Part shown: in pieces, positions 41,201 to 53,200 of the stretch
Layout: the number at the start of each line of letters is the position of its first letter
How positions within the stretch are numbered: the first letter of the stretch is position 1
Source of the DNA: Toxoplasma gondii ME49
Lineage: Eukaryota; Apicomplexa; Conoidasida; Eucoccidiorida; Sarcocystidae
Assembly: GCF_000006565.2 (NCBI RefSeq)
Contig: NC_031475.1
Location: 951,535 to 1,015,534, forward strand
DNA length: 64,000 nucleotides
Direction: 5' to 3'
Notes under the pieces: model-generated
The model's input: only the letters and a program-made list of their open reading frames with translations
What the model was told of the DNA's origin: nothing
Databases searched by the model: none
Program-made: the position numbers and the translations under genes

Positions 41201-44200
41201 CTTGCGTTTCTCGCTGCAACGATGGAAGAGGAACTGGCTGTTCTCGTTGTCACGAAGGACGGAAGCCGAGCCTCTCTTCTTCGCCGCCTGCTTCTCGCGT
41301 CTGTCGCGCGCTCGGCCGATTCTCAGGTGTTGCCGGAGTTCGTTTCTTCTCTCCTCACGGGTCTGCGAGGCCTGGCGGTGGCTACGCAGCGCGCCTGGTC
41401 GGTGGCTGTCTCCTCTCGGCGAGTTTCGAGAACGCAGGAAGCTGCTGAGACAGGCAGCGGAGACGAAGGCGCTGCTGCGGAGGCGCGTCGGACGGTACGC
41501 CCGCGCACCGCGAGCGAAGAGAGAAGCGCGTTCTGGACTCCAGACAGACGCGGCGTAGACGGCCGAGAAGCTGCGAAGGGAGACAAAGGGGGTTTCATAC
41601 GCGAAACGCGGCCGCGAGGTGAAGAGGCAGAGAACTCGGCGTTGTTTTGGGGTGTCCAGATCAGTTTCTCGGCGACAAACATCGCGGCGCTTTCTCAGCG
41701 ATTCCTCGGAGAGTCCTGGGCGCTTGCATGCGCGAAGGAAACGCGGCTGGAGCAAGCGGAAGAGGAGCGACGGCGCCAGGCTGCGTTGACTCGTCTCGCT
41801 GCTTCGTCAGGAGAAAACCAGCAAAAGACGCCCACAACTGAGTGCGAGAAAGGAGCGCCACAAACCGACAGAGTCGCGCTTCAAGGTGGGCGAGGCCGGG
41901 AAGGAGGCCCGGACAGTCAGGAGGGGAACTGCGGCGCCGAAGACAACCACAAACCGTCAGTTGCTGCAGTGAGAACTGGCAAGAGAGCCAGGGGGGGAGA
42001 CGAAGGGAAGGGGAGAGACGCGACGGTCGACAAGGAGACAAAGGAGACAGTAAAGAAGCAACAGACGGCGAATCTCGTCAAGGCAACAGCGGAGAATGGA
42101 AATGCGCTGCTCCAGATCCTCCACACAGTCCGCTGCTTGCTGGTCAACACACAGGCTTTTCTCTCTCCGTCTCTTTCTCAGAGTCCAGGTTGTTCTTCTG
42201 TTTGCTCGTCTTCTCGCCGGAAAGTCTCTGTCCAGCACAAGACCCTCAGAGGGAAACGCGAAAGCGAGGCGCTCGTCGCCTTTCTCCTCGCTGAGGTCTC
42301 CCTCCTGCAGTCCGTCTCGCTTCTCTCTGGTTGGGCGATAACGATGCGTATCGAAGAAGAAGAGAGAACGAGCGAGGAGGCGGAAGAGGCAAACAGATGG
42401 CGGACAGAAGCCGGAAAGGACTTCAGCTGGGGAGAAGTTTCAGAGACGAGCGAGGAAGAAGACGCGTGTAGGTCGCAGTCCAACTCGAACGGGGGGTGTG
42501 GAGAGGCGGCGTTCTCGTCTTTTGACTTCCTTGTCTCGTCACGAACCTTGTCAGGTCTTGAAAGCGGCTCTTCCGCCATTCCTGCATCGTCTGCCTGCGC
42601 GTCGTTTCTTCTTCCTCTGGATGCCGAAGATGCGCGCAACCGCGGCCTGAGAGTCAGCTGGTGGCGAAACGCCCTGAGGCGCCAGGCCGCTGCCCAGAGG
42701 TACGCCCATGCGTCGCTCTCCTTTTTCCTTTCTTTCCTTCTTTTTCTCGAGCCGGCGAACGAGGCACAGCGCACCCGCCGCAGACATCTCGCGGCGCAAC
42801 CGAACGCAGATCCAAAGAGCCTTGAAGGAGAAAGGGGAACGATACGCACAGCCGATACGCGAGAGGAAGGAGAAACAGACGAGAGAGCAGGCCGAGGCGA
42901 TGCGAACGTGCACAGTGACGGCGACCAGGAGCTTTCGAAGCGTTCGCCAGTCTCCATTTCACGAGTGTCTTCGGCACCGTTAAGCGCTTCCCCTTTGCAG
43001 CAGGCGTCTCTTGTCGCTTCGCATCTGCGGAGACAAACGAAGAGCACAGATCTGTTGACACTGGACGGCTGGAGGCGCCGCCTCGCCTGCCTGAGGAGGC
43101 CCAACGCACTTTCAGAAACGCGACATTCATGCAGTCCCAGCGAAGTTCGAGAAATCGATGAAAGAGAAAAAAGACGAGAACATGAGACCGAGAAAAAGGA
43201 AACACACAGAGCCTCCTTCGCCCCGTCTGACTTCACATTCTCTTCCCCTCCCATTTCTTCTTCTTTCTCCTGTCCTCCTTCTTTGGGTTCTTCGTTCCGT
43301 TCTTCTTCGTTTTCTTTAGAGGCTTGGGTCTTCGACAGTCGACGCCACTCACTGCTAACGTAAGTTGTGCCGACGGTGTTGTGTGCAAGAAACAAAACGT
43401 CAACTTTTGCCATGCCATTTCTTTTTCTCTTCTTATTTTCTGTTCGCCGACGCTGTTGCCTCATTCGCATGGTGGCGTGAGTCGCCTTCTCTGCCGGTGC
43501 CGTCGGCTTGCACCCTGTTAATGGTTGTGCGTCTGTTTTCCGATTCGAGTTATGCAGTTCTGTGTCACTCGTAATATATCCAGTAGATGAGATCTAGTTC
43601 CAATGCGAGCATTACAATAGATCAGGTCTAGGTACACTGTGATGCTCATAAAAGCTCACATCCAGATATTATGTGCCAACTACAACTTCGAGGTATACTG
43701 TGATACATAAACGCTAAATAGTCTGCATGAATGCAGTGTGCGTTATTGTTGTGGTATGGTGAAAAAGGATTTGGGGCGTGATGCCTATTGTCGTATGGTT
43801 GTTAGATTGCTCTTATGCCTCTTTGGATTCCTTGTGCGCGCAGTTAAATTCTGTCGACATTGCAGCTGTTTCTGTTTCGTCTCGCTCTCGTATTCTTTCA
43901 TTCTCTTCCTTCTTTGCTTTGCTGTCGCTCGTTCTTGTTCTCTTCTTCTCTCCCTCGTTCCCTCCCTCCTTCTCTCTCTTTGCCCGTTCTGTTTTTCTTT
44001 CTCTCCCTCTTCTTCTCTCATTCCCCCTCGTTCTCTGCGTCTTCTTCTTTTCTCTGTACCTCTCCTTCTCTTCTTTCGCTCTTTCTGCTTCTCTCGCTTG
44101 CTCTTTTCGGCTTTTGTTTTTTCCCCAGCTTTCTGGTCGTTGCTGTTTCTCCCTTTCTCTCACACATTTCTCACGCGTTCCTTCTTCGGGTGGATGTCGC

Positions 44201-47200
44201 CAATCATCCGATTTTCATGTCCGGTTCCAGGCTCTTTTCACAGTTTCGCCTCGACGCCCCAGCGCCACGGGATGATCGTGACGCATGCGCCAGCGGCCTG
44301 TGTGAAGTCGACCTCATGCCAACACCAGAGTCGCTTTATTCAGGCTCCACATCTTCGTTGGCCTTCATTTCAGCCTCGTCTGTTTCTGCTTTCTCGATTT
44401 GCTTCCTTGCTGTGTCTTTTCTAAAGTGCGTGTGCTTTTTTTTGTAGTCTGCTGCGTGAGGTCTGAGGCGTTCACGAATCTCGATTTCGGTTTTTTCTCG
44501 CTCTTTAGGTTCTTGAGTCAACTCTTTTGGATCGGCGAAGCCTGCAAGACGTCAAGCATCCGAACGGCGAGTCTCCTCCTGTCTCTCGCCCTCCTCGTCC
44601 CTGTCTCCGTTTGGGATTCTGTCTCTCAGGAGCGATGTGTCTCCTCTCGAGGGCCTCGCAGTCGCAGAGAAGGGGAAGAAAACGATGTGTTGGCGCCACA
44701 GAGAGGCGACATGCAGCCGAGCAAGGAGCCGGCAGCGAGGCGACATTCAGCGGCAGATCGGGAGTTCTCTTCCAGCTTTCCTTTTCGTTCGTCTTCTCCG
44801 CCATCGCATTCGTCCTCGCGTTCCTCACCTTGTGATGCCGCATGCGCCTTGGAAGTTGCAGATTCTCTCCTCGCCGCAGCGGTCGTTCTTCTCCGTCTCT
44901 CTCTTGTCTCCTCTGTTACGCCTTGCTATTCTGTCTCGCCAGCAACGTCAGCCGACACCGGTGAACGAGGAGAGACAAGGAAGAAGGAGACGGGAGAGGC
45001 ATGGGTCAAGCAGAGAGAACAGGTGCGAGCAAGTGCCAGGGAAGCAGTCGAGGCAGGTTCGGAAGACTATCAGTGGTCGTGCGAGAGGGAAGAAGACTCA
45101 GTCCCTGAGAAAGACGAAATGGAAAATCAAGCCCCCCAGCGACGAACTCCTAGACCGCGAAAGTCTCTCAAAGTGTCTCCGTTGGTCGCTCCGGCGTTCC
45201 AGTGGTTTGACGCTGGAGAGCGGCTGCTGCAGCAGTGGGAGGCTTGCGCAACGTCGTCGCTCTCGTCAGTCTCTGCGGCTTCTTCTCCTCACCTGTTGGG
45301 TTGTTATCTGGAGCACAAAAAACTCGCCGTCGCCGGCCTTCGCCTCCGCGTCGCTCGTCGCTTGTTTGCCGGCGCAGAGAGGCGTCGCCGAACGGAGGAG
45401 ATTGCGAAGGAGATTCAGTCGCTGATCCATCTCTCAAAGGTGAAAGCAACCAAGGACTCCACTGCTGCAGAGCCGAAAGACATTGCGGTTCCTGAAACAA
45501 AGGCTCCTCATTTGACTGCATGCACGCCAAGTCAGGCGCCTCTCGCATCTCCTTCTTCACCTTCGCCGCCCCCGGTTATCACGCCTGCTGGGTTGTCCAA
45601 CCTTCTGGAGGAGTTGAGTCGCGCGACACTCGAGGCGAGTTCCGTAGGACCTTCTTTTCCTTCGCTGCGGTTCGCCTCTTCTCCCGTTGAGGCTGGTGAC
45701 AGTTACGGAGCCGCGAGAGAGAAAATCACAGCAGCCGACGCCTGGCCGCGCGTCGCCCTATACCCCGGTCTGGGTTTGCTTCTTGGAGACGCCTCCATCG
45801 CTCCTCTGGTGACAGCTCTCCAAGTCGCGCTCGCTTCGTCGCGCTCTGTATCTTCGAGACGGGAGACGCCTTCCCGAGAGGACTGCGAAACCGTTTCCTC
45901 TCATTCTCCACCCGTCCTCTCTTCTCTCTTCTTATCGGGACACAGACACACAAACAGACGGAGAGGAAATCTGTTTCCCCTTGTCTCTTCCTCCTCTTGT
46001 TCTCCTCGGACCTCTGCTTCTCCGTCGGCATCCTGTTCGTCGTCGGCGTTAGCTTCTGTCTCGAGCTGTGTGCCTGTGTCGTATCTCGAGGTCGTTTTTT
46101 CCTTTTCTCTCCCCGACCTCTTGCAGCTGCTCTCTGCTCACCGCTGGGCAGCCGAGGCACACGAGCGAGCAGGCTTCGAGCTCTACGCGCTTCGCGCCTG
46201 GGCAACCGCCCTCGACCTCTGCTGTCGGTGGACGCACTGCCTTCCTATCGCGATACGGTGAGTCCGGAAAGGGAGAAACGAAACCAGGCGAGTTCCGAGT
46301 CGAGGAACGGCGGGAGAAAGGCGAGACAGAGGGAATGAAGCGGACCCAGACGCAGACAAAAAGCGACGATGCAGAGACGAAGAACGCAGGGAAAAACGAG
46401 GTAGAGGAGACAGACAGAACCGAGCGTCAACGAAGAAGGAAAAGAAGGAAAAAAGGAAAAACGAGAACCCCCGAGCTGCCATGAGATGCCGATCGAGCAC
46501 AGGTGAAAAAGCGGCGTTGATCCGACCGCAGGCGAAGTCAGAAACGTCGATGACTGGGAAGGGATCTTGCAAGTGCATGCACCTTTCGTCGCTTCTTCTC
46601 TACTGTCTCTCCACTGCTTAAACTGTTCCTTTTCCTTCCGTTTTCCAGCCGCCTCTCACACTCTCGGCTCTCTGAGCTCTGCCTCATTTTCCCCTTGTTT
46701 GCTGTTCGCTGCGTCTCGCGTTTCACCAGCTGCTCTACGGCCCTCGTGCGTCTTCTGCTTCGTCACGGGTACCCCCGCCTAGACGTCTCCGATTTCTCAC
46801 TACCTCCGTCCTCCTCTTGTTCGTCTCCTTCCTCCTCTTGTTCGTCTGCTTCCTCCTCTTGTTCGTCTTCTTCCTCCTCTTGTTCGTCTTCTTCCTCCTC
46901 TTCTTCGTCTCCTTCCTCCTCTTCTTCGTCTCCTTCCTCCTCTTCTTCGTCTTCTTCCTCCTGTTCTTCGTCTTCTTGTTCGTCCTCTGTGCCCCTCTCT
47001 TCCTCCTTCCTCTCTTCGCCTCGCTCTTCGCCTCTGTCTGCTTCGTCCTCTTCGCAGTCTTCCTCTTCTGGTGACGCTGGTGGCTTCCTGCCCTCCCATC
47101 AGTTGTGTTTGCTGACTGCGACTCCTGAGACGTCGTTGTTCCCTCCAGCGCTGCTTCGCGCCTGTTTGGCTGTACTGCCTACCTCTCGTCCTGTCTCTTC

Positions 47201-50200
47201 CCCGCCGGCTGCTGAGGCCTTCTTACGCTCCGACAGTGTCGCGCATTTCGCTGCGGACCACAGCCTGTCGCTGCTCTTCAAGCCTGAGTCCGTTCCGACT
47301 GTCACTGGCCCTTCCGTCGTGGAGCACCTGCAGTTGAAGGCATTTCTCCAGCGCCTTCTTCTCCTTCTCAAACCTGTTTTTCTGGAGGCGGTTCGCAGTC
47401 GAATGCCCGCGATAACCGGCCCGAGGCGCCGGTTGCTCCACCCACTCCGGTGCCCACCGCGCCCCTCGGTGTCTCCTCAGAGACACAGAGACAACACACC
47501 AGGGCGGAGGGTGGTTGTCTCTCTCCCGCCGTCGGGTGCGTCGACCTTTCCACCTCTTTCAGCGCGCTCAAAACTCCCCACCGACGCCGACTCGTGGACT
47601 GCCTGCGCCTCAGCCTCCAGGCAGGCTCCGGAGCCTCGCGCCTCCTTCAGTCAGGAGCATGGCCCACCCTTTGAGTTCACACACGAGGAGGCCGCGAGGC
47701 TCGCTGGAACACGATGGGAACGCGGAGGTGAAGCCGCAGACTCTTCTGCTTCCTTGCCGTCGCGCCGGAGTCGCCGGACGCGGCCTGCGAACTCGGAAAA
47801 CAATCGATCGACGGCGCTCTCCTTCTACGACCTCGTCCTGCTCAGTGAGGCCCTCGCAGAGGCGCTGCTGGCGTGTGGCGACCCTGCGGGACTGTCGTCC
47901 GTGAGGCGTCCTTCCTGGAGCCTCGGAACAAAGGCTGACACAGCGAAACGACGAGACGCGAAACAGCAGCGAGAATTGGGAGCGGGCGAGGAATGTTTCA
48001 GAGACGAGGGATGTTTCGGGTGCGAGGGATGTTTCGGGAATACGTCCACGTCTCTCCAAGACCCCAGGCAAGCGCTGGCGAGATGCCAGGAGGCTTCAAC
48101 TGTTTCTGCAAACCTGAGAGAAGCAGACGCGAGAGCAAAGACCGCCGAGGATCTTCCTCCCTTCGCCCCGCATCCCGGTGCCCACCTGCAACTGGACTCT
48201 TCCTTTCTTCTCCATCCGGCGATTCTCCTCGACGTCCTCTGGGATCTTTGTCGAACGCGAGGGAGGGAAGGCGACGCGCCTGCCGCGACGCAAGATTGTC
48301 GAGAAGAGGAGGTCGATGACGGGATAGAAAGAGCTGAAAGAGCGCTCGAACTGATGGTTTTGTGGGGCAAGGAAGGCGACTTTCACAGCTCCAGGTAAAT
48401 GGTCGTTTGAACGGAGTTTTCTCCTGTTGTCCTCTTGTCTTTCTCACGTCGTTCTCGTGGTGCATCGGTCTTTTCCTCTTCGACTTACTGTTTCTGTGTT
48501 CAGTTAAGAATCTGTCTCATTCCGTGGAGACCCCGAACATGGAGGTTTTCGGAGGTTCTCTCGTTCTTTCGCTGAGTGCTTCGGGGACCCTTCTCTCGGC
48601 CTGCCACCACCAGGCATGTGGAGCTGCACAGAGAGAGAAGGCCTCCGACCTTGAACTCTGTCTCTGTTTCTGCAAATCGCTTCCACTCCTCTCGCTCGCT
48701 ACTTCTTACCCTGCTGCCTGCGCGTTCGACCTCCTCCGAGGAGGAGGAGGAGACAGCCCTGGGATACCTTTTTGTTGCTCTAGACATGTGTGCATCTGTA
48801 GCTAGGTCGTTCACATCGCATCTGCGACAGACACTGCTACGCCTTGGACAGTTCATCTTGGATGTGCGTCGCGATTAATCTGCGAAATGTCCCGCAGACG
48901 CATTCTTGGTCTTCGCCTCTTGTCGCCCATTTGTTTTCCAGGCCTCTCCCCTCCTTGTCACTTCTTTTCTCCTTCCTTCTCGGCCAGCGAACAGGCCTGT
49001 CTAGGCGCTCTCTGCCCATGCGTCGACTCTTGGAGAAGCAAGGCGAGAGGCGAGAGACGAGCCGAAGCGACGAGGAAGAAGCTGAAGCCTGGCGAGCCAA
49101 AGGAACAGTCAAACCAGGGGACAAGCAAGAGAGCCGCATCTGCCTCAGGTTGTCCACAATGAGACTCTCACGAACCTTCCTCGATGTCGCCCTGTGGGGT
49201 TGCAAACAGCTTTCACATTCGCGCATTTTTTCATCCCCTTCTTCAGACTGTCAATCTTCATCTCGTTTCCCTACTTCTTCTTCTCGTCTTTATGCTGGGG
49301 AGCCGCCACGCATGTCCTCTTCCGTTTGTCTCCCTCGAAGACGCCAGCTGCTTCGACTCGCTCTGGAAGTTCTAGCCGAGCACTCGCTTCTCCATCCTTC
49401 GTCGCTGTCATCCTGTTCTTCCTCTCCTTCCGCAGCGTCTTCATCTCCTTCATGCTTTTCTCCTTCTCTTTCTCTTTCTCCTTCTTCTTCTTCTCCCCTC
49501 TCCCGCCTTCTCGGCCATCTGTTCGTTGCTCTGTTGCAGCGTATGCCCGCGCTCGCTTCTGCGCGTCAGCGAGAAGGAAGCAGTGTCTCGCAGGCGCTGC
49601 CGGTTCTGCAAGAGGCGCAGCACGACGGCGATCTGAGCTGCTCTCTCGTCGCAGAGAGACCCGCCGTCGCATCCGGCGACGACCTGCAGTTTCTTCTCGC
49701 CGTTTGTGCGCTCTGCGTCGCCGTGAGACTCACTGACGCTGTTGGGATACGCGAGAGCGCATGTGTGCTCGTTGACTGCCTGCGCGCAGTGAAAAAAGAA
49801 TTGGAGCAGAGCGACGCCAACTCAGAGTTTCCCCTGACTGACCGGGACGACGAACTCCGTGAAACCACTGAAGAAAACGAAGAAGTCAGCTGCGCTGTCT
49901 TGACACTTCTGCAGGCCACAGTACCCTTGTGTTGTGGCGGAGAAGCTCTGGCGCTCAAGTTGTTGCACCGAATCGAAGAAAGGCGAATTCTTTCTCTTCT
50001 TTCTGTGCCTTCGCCCTCCTCCGTCCCCAGACGTTCTTCAACAGAAGATAGACAACTTGGAAAAGACAACGAAGCTTTCTTTCAGGAAGCGAGAGACTCA
50101 GAGGGGAGAGAGAGAACGGCGGTGTGCGTCGGAGGTTCGGGATCCCTCGCCTTTCTCGAAACTGTCGTTCATCGTTTTCTCGCTTTCTCGTCTCAGAGAA

Positions 50201-53200
50201 CTGGAACGCGTCTTCTTTCTAGGCGAGCTCACCACATAGAAAATACGTTGTTCTTGCCTACTCAGCCTTTCCTCTTCTCTCCTTCTTACGTAGATCACAA
50301 TCCCGCGCGTGATGAAGAACGAAACCGCAGTCGCGGTTGCGAGAGACAACGAGGAGACGAAGCGACAGAAGTCAGAGAGAAAGGAGACAGAGAGAAAGGA
50401 GACAGAGAGAAAGGAGACAGAGAGAGAGAGGACAGAGAGGCAGACGCCTCCCGTCTTCTCTCTGGCGCTGACGGTGTACATCTGTCTCCTGTCTCTCCAA
50501 GAGACACAGATGGTCCCCAAAGGCCTGACACCGAGCCGGCTCCCGCCTTGTCTTTTCCGCCTTCTCTGCGTCTGTCTCGCATTTCGTTTCCTGCGATTCT
50601 GACTCACGCCTCTCCCTCCTCACGCGACCTCGCTCCGCTAGGTTGGTCAAGCGTTTTCCTTTCTCTCTCTGCGACCCGTCGCGCCTGCGTCCTCGCCCGG
50701 TCCATCCCTGCGCGCATCGCCGCCGCCCTCGCCGCCGGCGCGGAAACTGTCTTCGCAGAGGAGACAGAGAGCCAGAGTGGGGAGAGACACTGCCGAGGCA
50801 GCAAGGCGAAGGCGGGAGAGTGTGGGGGAGCGACTGTGTCATCTGCGGAGGCGAAAAAGCAAACGTTTTGGAGTCCCCTCGGCGAAGCAGGGGATTCAGA
50901 GCGAAGTCAGCCGGACGGGATTTACCCGAGGAAGTTGAAGAAGCCATTGCCTTGCCAGTCCGGCAGACAGGTGCAGGGATACGACAGATCGGAAGAAGAA
51001 AGCGGTCTTTGGATAATTTACTATGTGAGCGAGAACGACTGTCTTGGGAGCATAGAGACCGACTCGCAGTCTTGCCGAGTCAAAAGGTGCAAAAGCCGCG
51101 TCCATCCAACACTGCCGGTGTCTCCAAGTCCTCCCTCGCCTTCCCTGTGTTTCTCTTCTTGCTCTTCTTCTTGTGGTTCTGCCTGTTCTTCCTGTTCTTC
51201 TGATTCCTCATGCTCCGCTACGAGTTCTGCGACCTCTTTTCCCTCGCTCCTCCGACAGTTTCAGTGGCTTCTTTGGGTCCTGTCTCTCACGGCCGGCCAG
51301 ACCATACAGACCTTCTCTCAACGAGCTTCTTCTCCTTGTGTCTCTTCGTCTGTCTCTTCGTCTGTCTCTTCGTCTGTCTCTTCGTCTGTCTCTTCGTCTC
51401 TCTCTTGTTCTCCTGCTGCGGCTTCGCCTCCTGCGTATCGGGAGGACGTGCAGCGTACCCAGGTGCTGGCGCAGTGGTGGAAGCAGAGGCGAGAGTTGGA
51501 AGCCGAGTTTTCGCGTTGGGTCGGTCGCCTTGAGCGTCGCCTTGGTCTCGCGCTGCTCCTCCTTCGAGGCTGGCCCTCGTTCTCTTCTTCGTTTCCGTCT
51601 GCTTCTTCTCCGTCTTCCTCTTCCCTCTCCGAACGAACCTCTCGCTCTGCTCCTTCGTTCTCTCTTACTGGAGAGGGCGAGAGAAAGGAAGAGCGTCTCC
51701 TCGAGGCCCTGCGCTTTTGTGGGGTGCTTCTCGCTCGTTGGCTCGCGTCCTGGGCTGCGGATGAAGGAGACAGCTCTCGCGAGGAAGCAGGGGAGAGACG
51801 CGAAGGCGAGAAAGGCGCGTGGCGACAGACGAGCGCGGCGAACTCAGGCCGTCTCCTGAGACCCTACAAGCGTCCCCGTCTCCTCCTGCCCCTCAGGTCC
51901 TTTCTGTTCCAACGCGAAACGGGAAGCAGAGACAGGCGCGCCGACAGAGTCCGCGACCAGAGACGAAGATCCGGAGAACAGATTCTCGCCAGTCTTGCAC
52001 AGTTCGCTTTTGCGCTTGCTTCTCTCAAGCTGATTGTCCGGTGCACTGAGAGAAAAGGGGATCCCCCCTTCAAGATTCAGGACTGGCATTTGCCAGACGG
52101 CAACCGGAGAACTGCTTCTCAACGTTTTCCGAGTCGACTTTCTCCCGCTTCGCCATCTGCCCTTTCTTCCTCCCGTGCGGCGCCGGCCTCGCCTTCTCCG
52201 TGGTGCGGCGGAGACTGCCCGCAAGGCGAGCGAAGGCGGCTAGAAATGCGAGGGGGCGAAGACAGCAAAGCCAGCAGAAACGGACGCCAGCAAGCACAGT
52301 CTGAGAAGGAAGCCAGAAGGGAACCGTGGGTGAGGAGTCTCGGCAGTGGTGCAACGGCTGAGGGAAGAGGGCGTTCCCTGACTGATCTCTTTCGCGATGA
52401 AATGATGGTGATACAGGGCGGGGCCTTTGACTTTTCTCTCGACGATTTAGGCGACTTTCTCCGCTCACATGTCTTGCAGCCTCTTTTCACTAGCCCAGGA
52501 CGCAAAAGCCTGTCTCCACTTGCGGAGCTGAAGCAAGCGGGAGGCCTGATTCCGCCCTCTGGGTTGTTTGAAACGGTGAGCAGCATGCAAGCGCAGACGC
52601 ACCCGGAAAATCGGAAGTCCGAAGAATGGAGACGAACCGACTGGAAAGGACGAGACACAGGTGCCGCAGACCTGACAGCCGCAGCAAGGTACGAATCCAC
52701 AGGTGGAAAAGACGGAGGAGAAGGCAGTGTAGACGAAGGGAGTGAAAGCGACGAAGGACAACTCTGGAGAGTCCTGGCCTGGACATTTCTCACTGAAGTT
52801 GTAGCCGTTCTTGCTACGCGTTTCTTTGCCTCTCAAACCAGGACGGCAACCGCGTCGCGAGCCTCTTCTTCTGATGATTCTCTCGCGTTTCCTCCCTCGC
52901 TTCCCTCCCGACTGTCTTCCTCCCCAGTCGTCTCTTCTGCCTCGACGCGTTGTTCCTCCCGTTCGCCGTCCGCGTCCGGAGAGAACTCTGGGCGGCGGAG
53001 GTATCGCGAGGTTAGCGAGCACGGAGCGGCGAGACTCGACGAGAGCAAGGCTGTCTCCAGTGTCTGGTCTCCCCTCCCTGGTTGCCTCCCTTCGTCTCGC
53101 CCTGTCGCGCCTCCCTCCTTGCATTCGGCTTCAGAACGCGGCACAAAAGGCCAGTGTGGTGCACCGAAACGTCCAGCCTGCGGAGAGGCGGGAGCGCGGA

